Assembly (NCBI GenBank): GCA_009746045.1
Contig: RPFO01000744.1
Location: 267,501 to 331,500, forward strand
Origin: Mesostigma viride
Taxonomy: Eukaryota; Streptophyta; Mesostigmatophyceae; Mesostigmatales; Mesostigmataceae
DNA length: 64,000 nt
Direction of reading: 5' to 3'
In this document: positions 1 through 11,252 of the stretch, piece by piece
How the letters are laid out: every line of letters starts with the position of its first letter
Position numbering within the stretch: the stretch's first letter is position 1
Notes under the pieces: generated by a model
Told to the model about the DNA's origin: nothing
Databases searched by the model: none
Seen by the model: the letters and a program-made list of their open reading frames with translations, nothing else
Translations under genes and position numbers: made by a program

Positions 1-360
1 GCTCTCGCTCTCGCTCTCGCTCTCGCTCTCGCTCTCGCTCTCGCTCTCGCTCTCGCTCTCGCTCTCGCTCTCGCTCTCGCTCTCGCTCTCGCTCTCGCTC
101 TCGCTCTCGCTCTCGCTCTCGCTCTCGCTCTCGCTCTCGCTCTCGCTCTCGCTCTCGCTCTCGCTCTCGCTCTCGCTCTCGCTCTCGCTCTCGCTCTCGC
201 TCTCGCTCTCGCTCTCGCTCTCGCTCTCGCTCTCGCTCTCGCTCTCGCTCTCGCTCTCGCTCTCGCTCTCGCTCTCGCTCTCGCTCTCGCTCTCGCTCTC
301 GCTCTCGCTCTCGCTCTCGCTCTCGCTCTCGCTCTCGCTCTCGCTCTCGCTCTCGCTCTC
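1..360. repeat. (GCTCTC)60 hexamer array
   Basis: Sixty uninterrupted copies of GCTCTC run from the first base of the window, so the array probably continues to the left. All forward frames are open. In frame 1 it would read Ala-Leu repeated. It passes without a break in register into the GCCCTG array that follows. Confidence 0.97.
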
Positions 361-1158
361 GCCCTGGCCCTGGCCCTGGCCCTGGCCCTGGCCCTGGCCC
401 TGGCCCTGGCCCTGGCCCTGGCCCTGGCCCTGGCCCTGGCCCTGGCCCTGGCCCTGGCCCTGGCCCTGGCCCTGGCCCTGGCCCTGGCCCTGGCCCTGGC
501 CCTGGCCCTGGCCCTGGCCCTGGCCCTGGCCCTGGCCCTGGCCCTGGCCCTGGCCCTGGCCCTGGCCCTGGCCCTGGCCCTGGCCCTGGCCCTGGCCCTG
601 GCCCTGGCCCTGGCCCTGGCCCTGGCCCTGGCCCTGGCCCTGGCCCTGGCCCTGGCCCTGGCCCTGGCCCTGGCCCTGGCCCTGGCCCTGGCCCTGGCCC
701 TGGCCCTGGCCCTGGCCCTGGCCCTGGCCCTGGCCCTGGCCCTGGCCCTGGCCCTGGCCCTGGCCCTGGCCCTGGCCCTGGCCCTGGCCCTGGCCCTGGC
801 CCTGGCCCTGGCCCTGGCCCTGGCCCTGGCCCTGGCCCTGGCCCTGGCCCTGGCCCTGGCCCTGGCCCTGGCCCTGGCCCTGGCCCTGGCCCTGGCCCTG
901 GCCCTGGCCCTGGCCCTGGCCCTGGCCCTGGCCCTGGCCCTGGCCCTGGCCCTGGCCCTGGCCCTGGCCCTGGCCCTGGCCCTGGCCCTGGCCCTGGCCC
1001 TGGCCCTGGCCCTGGCCCTGGCCCTGGCCCTGGCCCTGGCCCTGGCCCTGGCCCTGGCCCTGGCCCTGGCCCTGGCCCTGGCCCTGGCCCTGGCCCTGGC
1101 CCTGGCCCTGGCCCTGGCCCTGGCCCTGGCCCTGGCCCTGGCCCTGGCCCTGGCCCTG
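361..1158. repeat. (GCCCTG)133 hexamer array
   Basis: 133 perfect head-to-tail copies of GCCCTG (798 bp) follow the GCTCTC block in the same 6-bp register. In frame 1 each unit still encodes Ala-Leu. Such perfection implies recent expansion or gene conversion, and the copy number in the assembly may not be exact. Confidence 0.97.
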
Positions 1159-1278
<120 letters not shown>

Positions 1279-1290
1279 GTTGTTGTGTAG

Positions 1291-1763
1291 GTATTAGTCG
1301 GCAACGTAACCTTTACACGCTGTCGGTGCAAACTACACTCAGGCTGTCACCTTTCCTGTTACTTGAATACCTTGCGCACGCGTTTACGCATAACAAACTG
1401 TGTCGGCCTCCGTTTGCTCTGGAACTGTTACTTGGAACCATCTTCGCCCACTGTTACATGGCCGACTGTGTCCTTGTGTAGATGTTGGGTACGGGAGACA
1501 AAGAAGGAGATGCCCCGCCCCCACAAAAACCAGCAACGTATGGGATGCACCTCCCCCCCACCCCCCCGATGCCGGTGTTTCCATGGGCGCATCCCCTATG
1601 CCGTTGTTTCCCTTGCAACCCTGCTCTCTCCGCTGTGCGTATGTTGAGTTGTTACTGTTTGCCAATGCTTGCCTTTGAAGCACCCGTTACCTGCACCCGC
1701 AACCTCTGTGTCGCCCCCTCGTGCTTACCTAGTGATTTCGATTCCACTATTTGCTTGTTGTCA
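1291..1763. other. Non-coding stretch, nothing recognised
   Basis: Short overlapping open frames exist on both strands (for example 1363-1647 and 1384-1683), but none has recognisable domain content or a convincing splice context. I see no gene, RNA or mobile element here. Confidence 0.5.
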
Positions 1764-1957
1764 CAACCACTAATACTTTTTACCATCTGCAACCCCAACA
1801 ACTGATACTTTTTACTAACTGCAACCCCAACAACTGATGCTTTTTACTATCTGCAACTCGAACAACTAATACTTTTTACAATCTGCAACCCCAACAACTA
1901 ATACTTTTTACTACCTGCAACCCCAACAGCTGATACTTTTTACTATCTGCAACCCCA
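1764..1957. repeat. 32-bp tandem repeat, six copies
   Basis: Six imperfect copies of a unit with the core ATACTTTTTACTATCTGCAA followed by CCCCAACAACTG, period about 32 bp. Copies differ by a few substitutions. The last copy leads into a CCCCAG-containing segment (1951-1980) that is repeated near 2055-2075. Confidence 0.9.
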
Positions 1958-2060
1958 GCTTGCATCCCCAGAATCGCGTCCACGCTCCGGATTGTGTGTG
2001 TGCAGCTGCTGTTCTAATTAGACTGCTTCTTGCGCCCCCAATGTCTGTTCACATCCCCAG

Positions 2061-2181
2061 AACCGCGTCCACGGGCGCCCCATGGGCACCCTGATCACCA
2101 ACCCGCTGGCGACGGGCCACCTGAGCGTGTCCCTGTCCAGCGCGGCCGCCATGGCCAACACGACCATGGCGCCCTCCAGGC
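2061..2181 (+). CDS. Candidate exon of an extracellular protein (hypothetical)
   Basis: An open segment of about 41 codons starts straight after an acceptor-like CATCCCCAG and ends before GTACAT. It has GC-rich codons with alternating hydrophobic residues (PMGTLITNPLATGHLSVSLS). The composition is coding-like compared with the AT-richer flanks. I do not recognise the family. It could belong to the same intron-rich + strand gene as the IPT-like exons at 9972 and 13286, but that link is inference. The downstream donor is weak. Confidence 0.28.
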
Positions 2182-2312
2182 GTACATGAATGAGCTGTCC
2201 AGGCGACATACGTGAGCCGTCCATGTGGCACACTGGAGTTGGCATGTATCACAGGAGATCCCATGGGAGGTGGCCCATATGCGGCCACTGCAGGAGCTGT
2301 CCAGGCGCGCGT

Positions 2313-2758
2313 GAGCCTGTCCAAGCAAGGCAGTTGAGCCTGTCCAAGCAAGGCAGTTGAGCCTGTCCAAGCAAGGCAGTTGAGCCTGTCCAAGCAAGGC
2401 AGTTGAGCCTGTCCAAGCAAGGCAGTTGAGCCTGTCCAAGCAAGGCAGTTGAGCCTGTCCAAGAAAGGCAGTTGAGCCTGTCCAAGCAAGGCAGTTGAGC
2501 CTGTCCAAGCAAGGCAGTTGAGCCTGTCCAAGCAAGGCAGTTGAGCCTGTCCAAGCAAGGCAGTTGAGCCTGTCCAAGAAAGGCAGTTGAGCCTGTCCAA
2601 GCAAGGCAGTTGAGCCTGTCCAAGCAAGGCAGTTGAGCCTGTCCAAGAAAGGCAGTTGAGCCTGTCCAAGAAAGGCAGTTGAGCCTGTCCAAGCAAGGCA
2701 GTTGAGCCTGTCCAAGCAAGGCAGTTGAGCCTTCCCAAACAAGGCAGTTGAGCCTGTC
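2313..2758. repeat. 23-bp minisatellite, about 19 copies
   Basis: The unit GAGCCTGTCCAAGCAAGGCA plus GTT is repeated about 19 times, with a recurrent GCAAGG/GAAAGG variant. Because 23 is not a multiple of 3 and the unit has no stop on the reverse strand, all three minus-strand frames are open across the array (up to 242 codons). I treat these frames as artefacts. Diverged relatives with a GAGC-TGTCCAGGC core lie at 2180-2310 and 2830-3060. Confidence 0.95.
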
Positions 2759-2829
2759 AAGGCACGCGTGGGTGCACAGGCGTGCAGGCTGCGTACTTTG
2801 CCTGAGCCATCGCGAGGTTTCACAGAATT

Positions 2830-3060
2830 CTTGTCCAGGCAAGACTGGTGCTGTGAGCCATCCAGGTAAGCCGCTTGGCCTGAGCTGTAATGGGTGAACT
2901 ATCCAGGCAACGATGACGCTCTTGAGCGTCGCCGCTAACGGGTTCTGTATCCAGGCTACAAAGGAACTTGAGCGATGAATCAGTATCTGATACGGCCTGA
3001 GGACACAACAGGATCGAGGCGACGGGAGTATTTGTGGATGAGGTATCCAGGCGGAGATGT
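2830..3060. repeat. Diverged ATCCAGGC-type repeats
   Basis: Four or five scattered copies of a motif like GAGC(C/T)ATCCAGGC occur at 30-60 bp spacing (around 2856, 2899, 2950 and 3043). They appear to be older, decayed relatives of the 23-bp minisatellite just upstream. The segment from 3061 to 3467 holds nothing that I recognise. Confidence 0.55.
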
Positions 3061-3467
3061 TTGTCGATATGGTTATATGGGACGCAAGTACTTACCTACC
3101 TATGTATGTATGTTTTATTCAGTTTGATAGACGAGCCACGCGGTTCACAAAGGTTGACTGCTTGGCGCAAAATTTCTCCGTTCCTTCACGCGGGCTGCAT
3201 CTGTCAACCAGGGTTCCATTTTTACCAGTGTTTTTATGGCCGTCAAGTTCTTACGAAGAGTTTGTTGGGGTTCGTTAGCTGCATAAATGCACGAGCTTCA
3301 TTTTTCCCCGGGCATTTGTACGCTGCCCTAGTTTTAAAACGAAGAATGCACTGTAGAGGCAGGTGACTAGGGATGCACGGCGCAATCCCTTTCGTGTTGA
3401 TTTAATGTTTCCAAAAATGCAGACGATCTTTGTCCGTTTGTTTAAACTTTCGTGTAATTAAATTTTT

Positions 3468-3850
3468 CTAATGAGATCAGAATAGTTCTCCGTGGCATGC
3501 CTATTAAGTGAGCTCACAACTGCCTGTGCGCATGACGCGCAAGTTGTTACTTACTTAGTAGCAGTAACCGTTGGAGACAAGCGTTTCGTTGCATGTGCTC
3601 TTTCTGGCATATGCAGGGTTGTTTGTTACAGGAAACACCTGGGTTAGCCCAAGTGCAATAGTGATGCCCCAGGAGAGTTGGGAAAGTTTCCTTGGTGCAT
3701 TGCCACGTTGCATTTTGTCGATGGTTAATAATCACCTTCCGCCACGAGGTAGCCATAAGGAAGTAAGTAAGTAAGTAAGTAAGTACTTGCGTGTCATGCG
3801 CAAAGGCATGCCACGGAGTACTATGCTAATCTCATTGGAAAAAATAATTA
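3468..3850. mobile_element. Foldback / MITE-like element, copy 1
   Basis: The left arm (3468-3558) and right arm (3766-3835) are inverted copies. Both contain CTCCGTGGCATGCC or its complement, next to AATGAGAT-AGCATAGT and CATGAC-CGCAAGT-CTTACTTA. The left arm carries an extra insertion of about 20 bp. The roughly 210-bp centre has no recognisable gene. The same arms recur at 31168-31255 and 31495-31580, so this is a dispersed family of unknown superfamily. Confidence 0.6.
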
Positions 3851-4039
3851 CTCAAAAGCTTAAACAAATATCGTCTGCATCATTCCCCAACCAGGTAGCC
3901 ATGGCTGACGGCGGAGCTCATAACTTGTACATTTCGGCTGTCTATTATATAGATCCCGTTTACGGCCAGCGGCGGCTGGCCCAGGTCCTTGGCGTGCCAC
4001 ACTCGGTCTAACTTACGCAAATTGCTGTACATGCAAGAC

Positions 4040-4600
4040 CTATGCGTGTGTCGATGTCATCCTTGGTGCTAGGAAGCCAACTGCCCAAGAGTTTAAAACG
4101 CTCGGTGTGGGGAACTGCTGTGCCGTCCAGGTGTAAAAGCGGTGGGGGGCGACCATCAAGCCCCAATGCCATCACTTCAGTCTTCTTGCTGATTTCCAGG
4201 CCAACTGCTCTCGTGCCTCCAGGGCCAGGCAGTCCAACCAGAGCTGGACATGCTCGGTATCCTCGATGAGAGTAGTATCATCGGCGTAGATCAATTCTGC
4301 CAGGCGGTATTCTGTCCCATCTGCATTACCACCCGTACTGGCGCCGGGGTCATTGTGAATAACTAGGCCAGGCGCATGCCCTACAACGCTGGCGAAGCGG
4401 GCGCGCGCCTTGCGCATGACATAGTCCATAAAAATGATGAACAGGTATGGTGGTCAACAGAACACAACATTGCGGCCACACCCCTGTTTGGAGGGGGCAA
4501 GGCTGGGCCGGTGGTGGCATACGACGTACGGACTGATGCTGTAGACCCCTCATACAACTTGCGGAGGGCAGCAACCAACGGCCTGGGAACCCGGTAGAGA
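4040..4600 (-). pseudogene. Degraded LINE ORF2 (reverse transcriptase) fragment
   Basis: Read on the minus strand, pieces in several frames match the RT core of the ORF2 at 17545-20856. They include a YEGST-SVRT segment, a CPLQTGVW segment, LIYADDTTLIE (RT motif C, the catalytic Asp pair) and LWLDCLALEAR. Several frameshifts and a deletion between motif B and motif C make it non-functional. It is an old antisense relic of the same LINE family and adjoins the younger LINE copy at 4634. Confidence 0.8.
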
Positions 4601-4633
4601 GCAAGTAATAATATTCCAAAGTCTATTATATAT

Positions 4634-5443
4634 TAAAAATATAATTACTTACAGCAGAGTGAAATCACTCAAACCAAAGCAAACGCCCAGCTATAAACCT
4701 ATATACAGAGCCATGTCAAAGCTCTATACTACGATAAGACCAATGGAAACGCCTAACGGGAGGAACCTAATAGCCCTGCTGCACCGCAAAATCAGCCCGC
4801 GTACGGCGGAGCATGATGTCAGCCATGGCCCGAGTCAGCGCCACCGACAAGCGCTGACGCCAATATGACGTCCAGGTCCGCGCCGACCATGGGGCCCGCT
4901 GGCCCTCCAGGTCCAGCCGATCCTCCCGGAGCCGGCAACACTCCTTGAAGAAGGCGGAGGTCAGGGGCCCCATGGCCCCAAACTCCTCCAGGACAAAGGG
5001 CACCACACGATGGTGCCCGACGTCGCCGTAGGCCAGGAGCTTGGCCCGCTCCGCCCGGTCCGCCGTGTAACCTGCCGTGAGGGAGGCCCCAGCCACGTGG
5101 CTAAGAGCCAAGGGCCGCGCCACCGAAACGTCAATAAGCAGATGCCGGCCACCCCCCTCAAAGTCCAGCACCACGATGTCAGGCCGGTGGTTGGGGGAAT
5201 AGAAGGCAGCGCCATCCGCATCCTCGGACCGGATGTTCGCGTGGGGGAAAACCGACCGAATCATGGCGAGCACCACCGTCAGGAGGACAGTGTGCAAATA
5301 CAAATACCAATTCTGATTCTGTTGGCCCCCCATGCAGGCAAGGTAGTGAGTCCCCGTGGGATCCAGCGGCTGCCCACAGCTACCACAAGGCCGCCCGGCC
5401 GGAACAAGAGGCTGCGGGGCAAATTAAGCTGGTGCCGGAGCGC
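4634..5443 (-). mobile_element. 5'-truncated copy of the RLE-type LINE
   Basis: This is the last 810 bp of the element seen complete to its 3' end at 52541-56952, in inverse orientation and close to identical. Its ORF (5333-4767) encodes the C-terminal 188 residues, with the endonuclease motif RPDIVVLDF and LLIDVSV. The 3' end carries the same tail (TGTAAGTAATTATATTTTTA). An 11-bp target duplication CTATTATATAT lies at 4623-4633 and 5444-5454. A 2-bp insertion near 5425 is the main visible difference. Classic target-primed insertion with 5' truncation. Confidence 0.9.
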
Positions 5444-5479
5444 CTATTATATATGTCTATTATATATGCAATAGTCTAA

Positions 5480-5740
5480 ATGATATGGGCCTCAAGTTAT
5501 GGCCTCTTAATCTTGCACGCAAACTATGCCAACCATGCCCAACGGGGACACAAATTAATTAATTAAAATGCCTACCATGCTTTTTATATTTTCTAGGACC
5601 CAGCTTTGTTAACAAAGCTGGCCGGGGGGTTGTAGTCTTTGACAATGTCCGCCCATCGCTGGTAGCTTACATACTTAATTAATTAGTCTCGTCTATCGCT
5701 GCTTATCCTGCATATCCGACCACATCTGAGTAACAGGGGT
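5480..5740. repeat. Dispersed repeat shared with 22130-22310
   Basis: This segment and 22130-22310 share ATGGGCCTCAAGT, ACCATGCTTTTTA-ATTTTCTAG, GTCTTTGACAATGTCCGCCC and a CCGACCA-ATCTGAGTA end. It contains TTAATTAA insertions typical of element tails in this genome. It is probably part of a LINE-derived or MITE family, with no coding content. From 5741 to 6100 I see nothing recognisable. Confidence 0.6.
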
Positions 5741-6106
5741 GGAGCGGATGATGCCAACATCTTTGCTCTGCATGACAGTCAGCCAAAATCATATCGCTGT
5801 ATGTCCAACGTTGGCCACCGCGTCGCCTATTAACCCTGGCAGGGCCTGGCCACATAAGAAGATATCTCCCGCCTGGCCAGTCCGCAAGGGACCAGCAGGG
5901 CCCTCATCTGTATCAACCAACAAAAACAAATATTAATAGTAGCAAATTTATAAAAAACTCTCACGCTGCATAAGAAAAGAACTTAAGTTAGCAGCTTTGT
6001 GCTATGTATATGCTTTTGCCAGTGGCCGGGAAGCATATTGCATATGGCTAGGTCGCGACGTGGCTGCTGTATCTTGACTCATCAAGAACCCTTAAATTTA
6101 GATGCG

Positions 6107-6451
<345 letters not shown>

Positions 6452-6708
6452 CTAAGCGATATTGATGAAATGCACCTCAATTTAAGATATTTTCAACGAA
6501 CTGTCTGACCACGTAGAATGCAGGATATGCACTCTGGCTTAATTAATATTTGGCATAGTTGTTCCGTTGTTCGCATGTTCTGTGTGGTACGGATGTGTTC
6601 CATTGGCTTGAGGGAATGATGAGCAGGGCTGGTTCGCATGCATGCATGCATGTACGTCATAGTAAATAGCAATACATTCACGTTGCCCCGCGGCCTGTTG
6701 TCATAAAA

Positions 6709-8405
6709 TCAGTCATCATAAGTCCCAGGCCCTGCTCTCAGTAGCCTCTCAATTGCCACCACCTTGTCCCCCTCGTCCCGGAAACTCGTCATCCGGCCAT
6801 GGCCCGGGATCACCCACAGGAACGGCAGCCGCGCCAGCTTGGCCACCGACTCCATCTGTTTCTCCACTGAATACCAACAATAGTCCTTGAACACTGTGAG
6901 CCCGGCGATCCGTGCCGAATAGGCCAGATGATCCCCCGTGAATAACGCCCCTTGGCCACCCCGGTACAGCAGGCAAATGTGGCCCTGCGTGTGGCCAGGG
7001 GTGAAGATGATCTCCACGTCATCCTCCAGGGTGTTGGACCCCGGAAGCCGCCAAGGTCCCTCCCCCTCCAGCTGAACCTCCACGTCGCGCGTGCCAGCTG
7101 TCACCTCGAGTTTATGGATGATCCGCGTGCAACCAAAGTGCTTCGCGAACGCGGCGTGATCTGCGACATCGTCCCTGTGGGTCAAGAACATGTACCGGAC
7201 ACCTCCCAGGGCGTTCAGTCGGTTTGCCAGCTGTTCATTGAACCGGGGGCTGTCGATCAAGATGTTTCCCGCCCCGCCCTCTCGGACAATGAAATAGGAA
7301 GCCGCGCCGTAGCTCCGCTGACTATGGTATGCACAATGATAAACCCCGGGGAGACGAGAGGAGGCGCCCGCGTCACCATCCAGAGGGATGGGTATGCTGG
7401 CGTGCGCGGACTTGATGTCGGGAGGGGGGGTCTCGGTGCGGATGGACCCCGTGGGGCACGCGAGCAGGGCTTGCAGCGCGCGCAGGCGTTCGGGCTCAGT
7501 GGTGGGCTGGCGCGTCACTGCGGACATGCCGTCCACGCGGGTGAAGGTGGTGGGTACCATCCATCTGCCGGGGGGGGGAGACGTGTGTTGGCAGTGTTGA
7601 ATTAACTTAGGGATGGCATGGACAAGCCAGAAACAAGGTGGGGGCCATCCGTCCGAGGGGGGAAAGGTGTTGGGGGGGGAGATTTGTTGGCAAGGTGTGC
7701 TGGAAAGATGTGCGTTAAGAAGGGGGTCGTCGCGCCACGGCAGTGCTAAGATGCAAGATGGGACAGTTTGCTGTCCCTGCCCAGTGTCCTCGTGCACCCA
7801 CCGTCGTTACTAAACATCCACTCTAGTTGATAAGCACCCACCATAGCTAGGTACCACCCATGATGAGCACCGCGTGATTTCTATCTGAGACACCCGGCGC
7901 TCCAGCACATGTGAGTGGGTCCAACCTGCACTCTCTCACCATGTGCAGGGCATAGCTGCTCAATAGCTTAGACAACGTGTGACCAATTTTGTTGAGATCA
8001 GCGCGTACGCGCATGTTGAAGCATTACAAAACGCCCCATAAGATTCGAAAACTGTGGCTTCTTCTTCGTGTTACACAAATTCGTATAGATATGTTAAGTC
8101 CCTTAAGTAAGCGCAAGCTACCGCGATAATCATGCATGACGAAAAATTAGGGTTGCTTACCTGCATGCGTCGCAGTCGATACATGAATTGTCGACATAGA
8201 AATCACCGGGGACGTTTTGCTTGCGTCTCATGTGCGATGAGCGAGAACTTGTAGAGGCATCACATACAACTCGTGGGAAAGCAGCCCGCGCTGCCGCCTG
8301 CCTGGGATGATCTGGCTTCGACTGGGAAGAAAGCGACGATGGCAAGAACGAACTAGCTTCAAGAGTCCCAGCCGCCAGAGTGCGAACTGGTAAGTAACGA
8401 GACAT
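6709..8405 (-). CDS. Chloroplast ferredoxin-metallo-beta-lactamase fusion protein, two exons
   Basis: Exon 1 is 8405-8161 and exon 2 is 7564-6709. The intron begins GTAAGC and ends CGGCAG. The joined frame is 1101 nt (366 aa), with codon 82 split. Residues 1-55 are rich in Ser, Ala and Arg with almost no acidic residues, like a chloroplast transit peptide. C75, C78 and C81 (CIDCDAC) and C118 (ACPTGSI) fit a 4Fe-4S ferredoxin site. The MBL fold follows, with THRDDVADH, TPGHTQGH, FTGDH and VIPGHG as metal-binding motifs. The usual HxHxDH is replaced by HRDDVADH, as in the plant At4g33540-type family. That family is hydrolase-like and its substrate is not firmly known. The start is the first ATG in the exon, CCAAGATGTC. 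Confidence 0.88.
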
Positions 8406-9971
8406 CTTGGTATTAGGAATAAATGCTGCGTTCTAATTAAGATGCGTCTCTGCCTAGACGTACGCTCAGCGAGGATATGTTGGTGCTTTTCTGCGTTGGG
8501 CTAAACGCAGATACGTAGATCTGCATCGGCCATGGCCCACTTGCTCTAGTGCTTCAATGCCACGTGTGCGGCTCTTGTGCACGTGCACGGTGCCAAGACA
8601 ATCATGCAGGCGCGGCGCGGCGCGGGGCCATGAAGCACCTCAGCCAGAGACTGCCGCGTGTCCAAGAGAATGCCAGCAGCCAGTGTGCTGTCAGCTGTGC
8701 TGCGCGGCTTACGGTGACTATAGTAGGACTACATACACTTCGGTAGGACTACATACACATATATTAAGCCAATGTCCATAACCTCACAGTTCATCGTGGT
8801 GCAGTATTTTATTGGACTGTAAACTGCTACAGAGATTGAACAGACATTGCAGGCCAGCTATAAGTGTCTGCCTTAGAGCTTCCGACAAAGGCGTGGCATT
8901 TGTTATATCTGGACACAAAAAATTTGACCACCAAGTCTAACTAGGCTTAGCTCTGCGTTCGGCATTCACTTTAGTGTCATCATCAGCTTGACATGGAGCT
9001 GGGTCGAGAATGAGGCTCACCGACGTATTTCCTACCAGTGAAGGTGGCAGTAGGGTGTGACACAGTCGGTGGATGTGTTAAGAAGGACGGACCATGCTTA
9101 GGGTCCCTTCTGGTTACTATGTCTGAGAGCGCTAGGCAAGTCGGAATGAAGATTTTGAACAAGACTGCTTCCTTATGCTTTTTTCTGGCTGTGGCATATC
9201 CAGCATTCATTGCCGCACCACATGGTAAGCATCCTCCCCTCGTTTGTCTTTGTCAAGTTTGGCTACGAGCTTCGATAATGGTCCGCGGAATACGTTGAGT
9301 ATGTTCTGAATGACACTGTCCCTGCGTTCGGATGGCTTTTTTTTCATCTTGAAGCACCTTCGCTGAAGAGGGGATTATCATTTTCCATTGAGCCTCACGA
9401 GGGGCCTTCTACGGGAGGCACCATGGTAAGGGTTTTGCTTAGATCCCATGTAACTGCCTTGTAATTTCCACGAGCAGTCTTCCGGCGCCTTGTCTACAAT
9501 CCTCCCTCCTGTTTCTTAAGACTCTTTTACCTTTCTTAAGAGGTGTGCCTGCATGCCTTTTTTTAGTTAACACCCCTACATGTCTGCATTGGTGGATGTA
9601 TGCACTTAACACAGGCCCGGGAATAGTTAACTGGACCTTGAGAGACCTACCCAAACCTTCTGGGGGTAGCCCTACTGATGCCTAGTATCCATGCGTTCGG
9701 CTTCGTTGCCACGAGATGAGCATGTCAGCTCCATTCATTCCTTGTCCCCCTCTCCGCCATCCCGAGTCCGTTTGCTACCGGGGATTCCTATGGTGGCGTG
9801 TTTTCTGTAGCGGGCCTTGCCTCCGTATAGCATTTCTTACGTACAGTTGTTGAGGACGTGTTCGATAAGACAACAGAGTGATTTAGTTATTCTTTTCGCT
9901 CCATGATAATATCCTACATTCATACACGTGGGATGATTGATGTTCTGTTTCCTTGGTGTGCTTGGCTGCAG
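8406..9971. other. 5' flank of the MBL gene and unassigned + strand sequence
   Basis: The first 150 bp should hold the promoter and 5' leader of the minus-strand MBL gene. No TATA box is obvious. Cys-containing open segments on the + strand (8549-8746 and 9038-9298) could include exons of the IPT-like gene, but splice borders are not convincing. Nothing else is recognised. Confidence 0.35.
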
Positions 9972-10040
9972 GTGACTGTAACGCTCAGCCCCGACTTCCC
10001 TCGGGGCCACACAGAATACTACTGCCAGTTTGGGGACAAA
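9972..10040 (+). CDS. Candidate exon with IPT/TIG-like domain fragment
   Basis: A 23-codon, phase-0 segment lies between a strong acceptor (TTGGCTGCAG) and a strong donor (GTGAGT). It reads VTVTLSPDFPRG, then HTEYYCQFGDK. The YYCQFGDK stretch resembles the C-x-FG signature of IPT/TIG immunoglobulin-like domains in algal and animal surface proteins. The exon is too short to prove the family. It would be one exon of a long, intron-rich + strand gene. The donor end of this exon has been tandemly copied downstream. Confidence 0.5.
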
Positions 10041-10310
10041 GTGAGTGGTGCCACGACTGCCCCGTTTGGGAATAAAATTAGGGGTGCCACTGCGGGCCGT
10101 TCGGGGACAAAGTGAGGGGTGTCACTACGGCCCGTTTGGCGATAAAGTGAGGGGTCAGGGGTGCCACCACTGCCCGTTTGGGGATTAAAGTGAGGGGTGC
10201 CACTACGGCCTGTTTGGGGACAAAGTGAGGGGTGCCACTACGGCCCGTTTGGGGACAAAGTGAGGGGTGCCACTACGGCCCGTTTGGGGATAAAGTGAGG
10301 GGGCGGCACG
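10021..10310. repeat. About 36-bp tandem repeat derived from an exon-donor boundary
   Basis: Eight imperfect copies of GCCCGTTTGGGGACAAA followed by GTGAGGGGTGCCACTACG. The first copy is the 3' end of the exon at 9972 plus its 5' splice site. Most later copies keep a GTGAG donor-like motif after the same exon-like sequence. The array sits in the putative intron. Confidence 0.85.
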
Positions 10311-10641
10311 GCTGTAACCCAGTCTCCTGTATCACAAGGCAGGCACGTATTTCTACAGGTGCAAATTACCCAATCATAAGTGCAGATTTTTCCATTCTGA
10401 ATTGGGGAAAACTTATTTTTACAAGCAGATAGGATGCATCCGCGTACGCGTCATACGGTGGCGCGTAGGAGGGCGACTTCAGTGCAACGTAGAAACCAAT
10501 CGGTTCGCCTCGCAAAGCGTAGTGTTGGTCAAGAAGTGCTTAATCTGTGAAGTCTCAGCCGTCTGCCTCACCCCTTGCCCCTTCACCCCATCCATTCCAT
10601 AGCCCAGATTTTTCGCTCATGTAACTGGTAACAGCCCGCAG

Positions 10642-10722
10642 GAGTGCATAGACAAGGACACCGTGCAGCAGTGCATGCTAGACAAGGGCACGGTGGAGTG
10701 CGTGTGATGGCATTATAACCAG
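10642..10722 (+). pseudogene. Candidate exon with in-frame TGA
   Basis: An 81-nt phase-0 segment lies between acceptor AGCCCGCAG and strong donor GTGAGC. It reads ECIDKDTVQQCMLDKGTVEC, then V-stop-WHYNQ, with TGA as codon 22. The spacing of Cys residues fits the IPT-like gene, and the other two frames also have stops. It is either a decayed exon, a sequence error, or an exon with a recoded TGA. I favour decay or error. Confidence 0.3.
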
Positions 10723-10839
10723 GTGAGCAATTTTTTTCTTTGGCTAGGTGTGCTTGTAATGGCAAGGTGGAGTATGGTTGGCAGGGCACCTGCTCCCTAC
10801 ATCTCCAGCTGTTCCCAACATCCCGCCTCTGACAGAGAT

Positions 10840-10950
10840 TGCTGCTAGGGGTAGGTTGTTACTAGGGGAAGGATGTTAAAAAGGGTAGGTTGTTACTACA
10901 GGTAGGTTGTTACTCGGGGTAGGTTGCTAATAGGACTAGGTTGTTACTGA
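10840..10950. repeat. About 20-bp GGTAGGTTGTTACT repeats
   Basis: Five imperfect copies of a unit with the core GGTAGGTTGTTACTA, differing by indels (10851, 10888, 10906, 10920 and 10938 regions). Probably intronic. No gene signal here. Confidence 0.7.
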
Positions 10951-11252
10951 GGGGTGCAATGCCCGTCTCGCTGTTATTCATCTTGTGTCATGTCACTCAC
11001 CAAGCCTGCACATGGGCCTATGGGTACCTGACAGTTGACTGTTTCCTGATTAATGCTGCCCTCGCCACCACCACGTTATGCCTTGCGATTCCCAGACGGT
11101 GCCAGCACAGAGCGTGTTCCTGTTACCGCAGGTGGGCCACCCTGGGAAAATGTTGCTCTCGAACGAGTAAGATACGACAATATCCAATTATCAGCCCTCC
11201 TGCTGTGCAATGCTGTGGCATCACTGCTGTTGGTATCAATAATAGAACGCCA

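Noticed and set aside
1384-1683. Overlapping ORFs on both strands at 1363-1805
   Set aside because: Short, mutually overlapping, no domain or splice support.
5010-5474. + strand ORF of 154 codons at 5010-5474
   Set aside because: Antisense shadow of the truncated RLE LINE. The same shadow exists opposite the other copy at 56160-56576.
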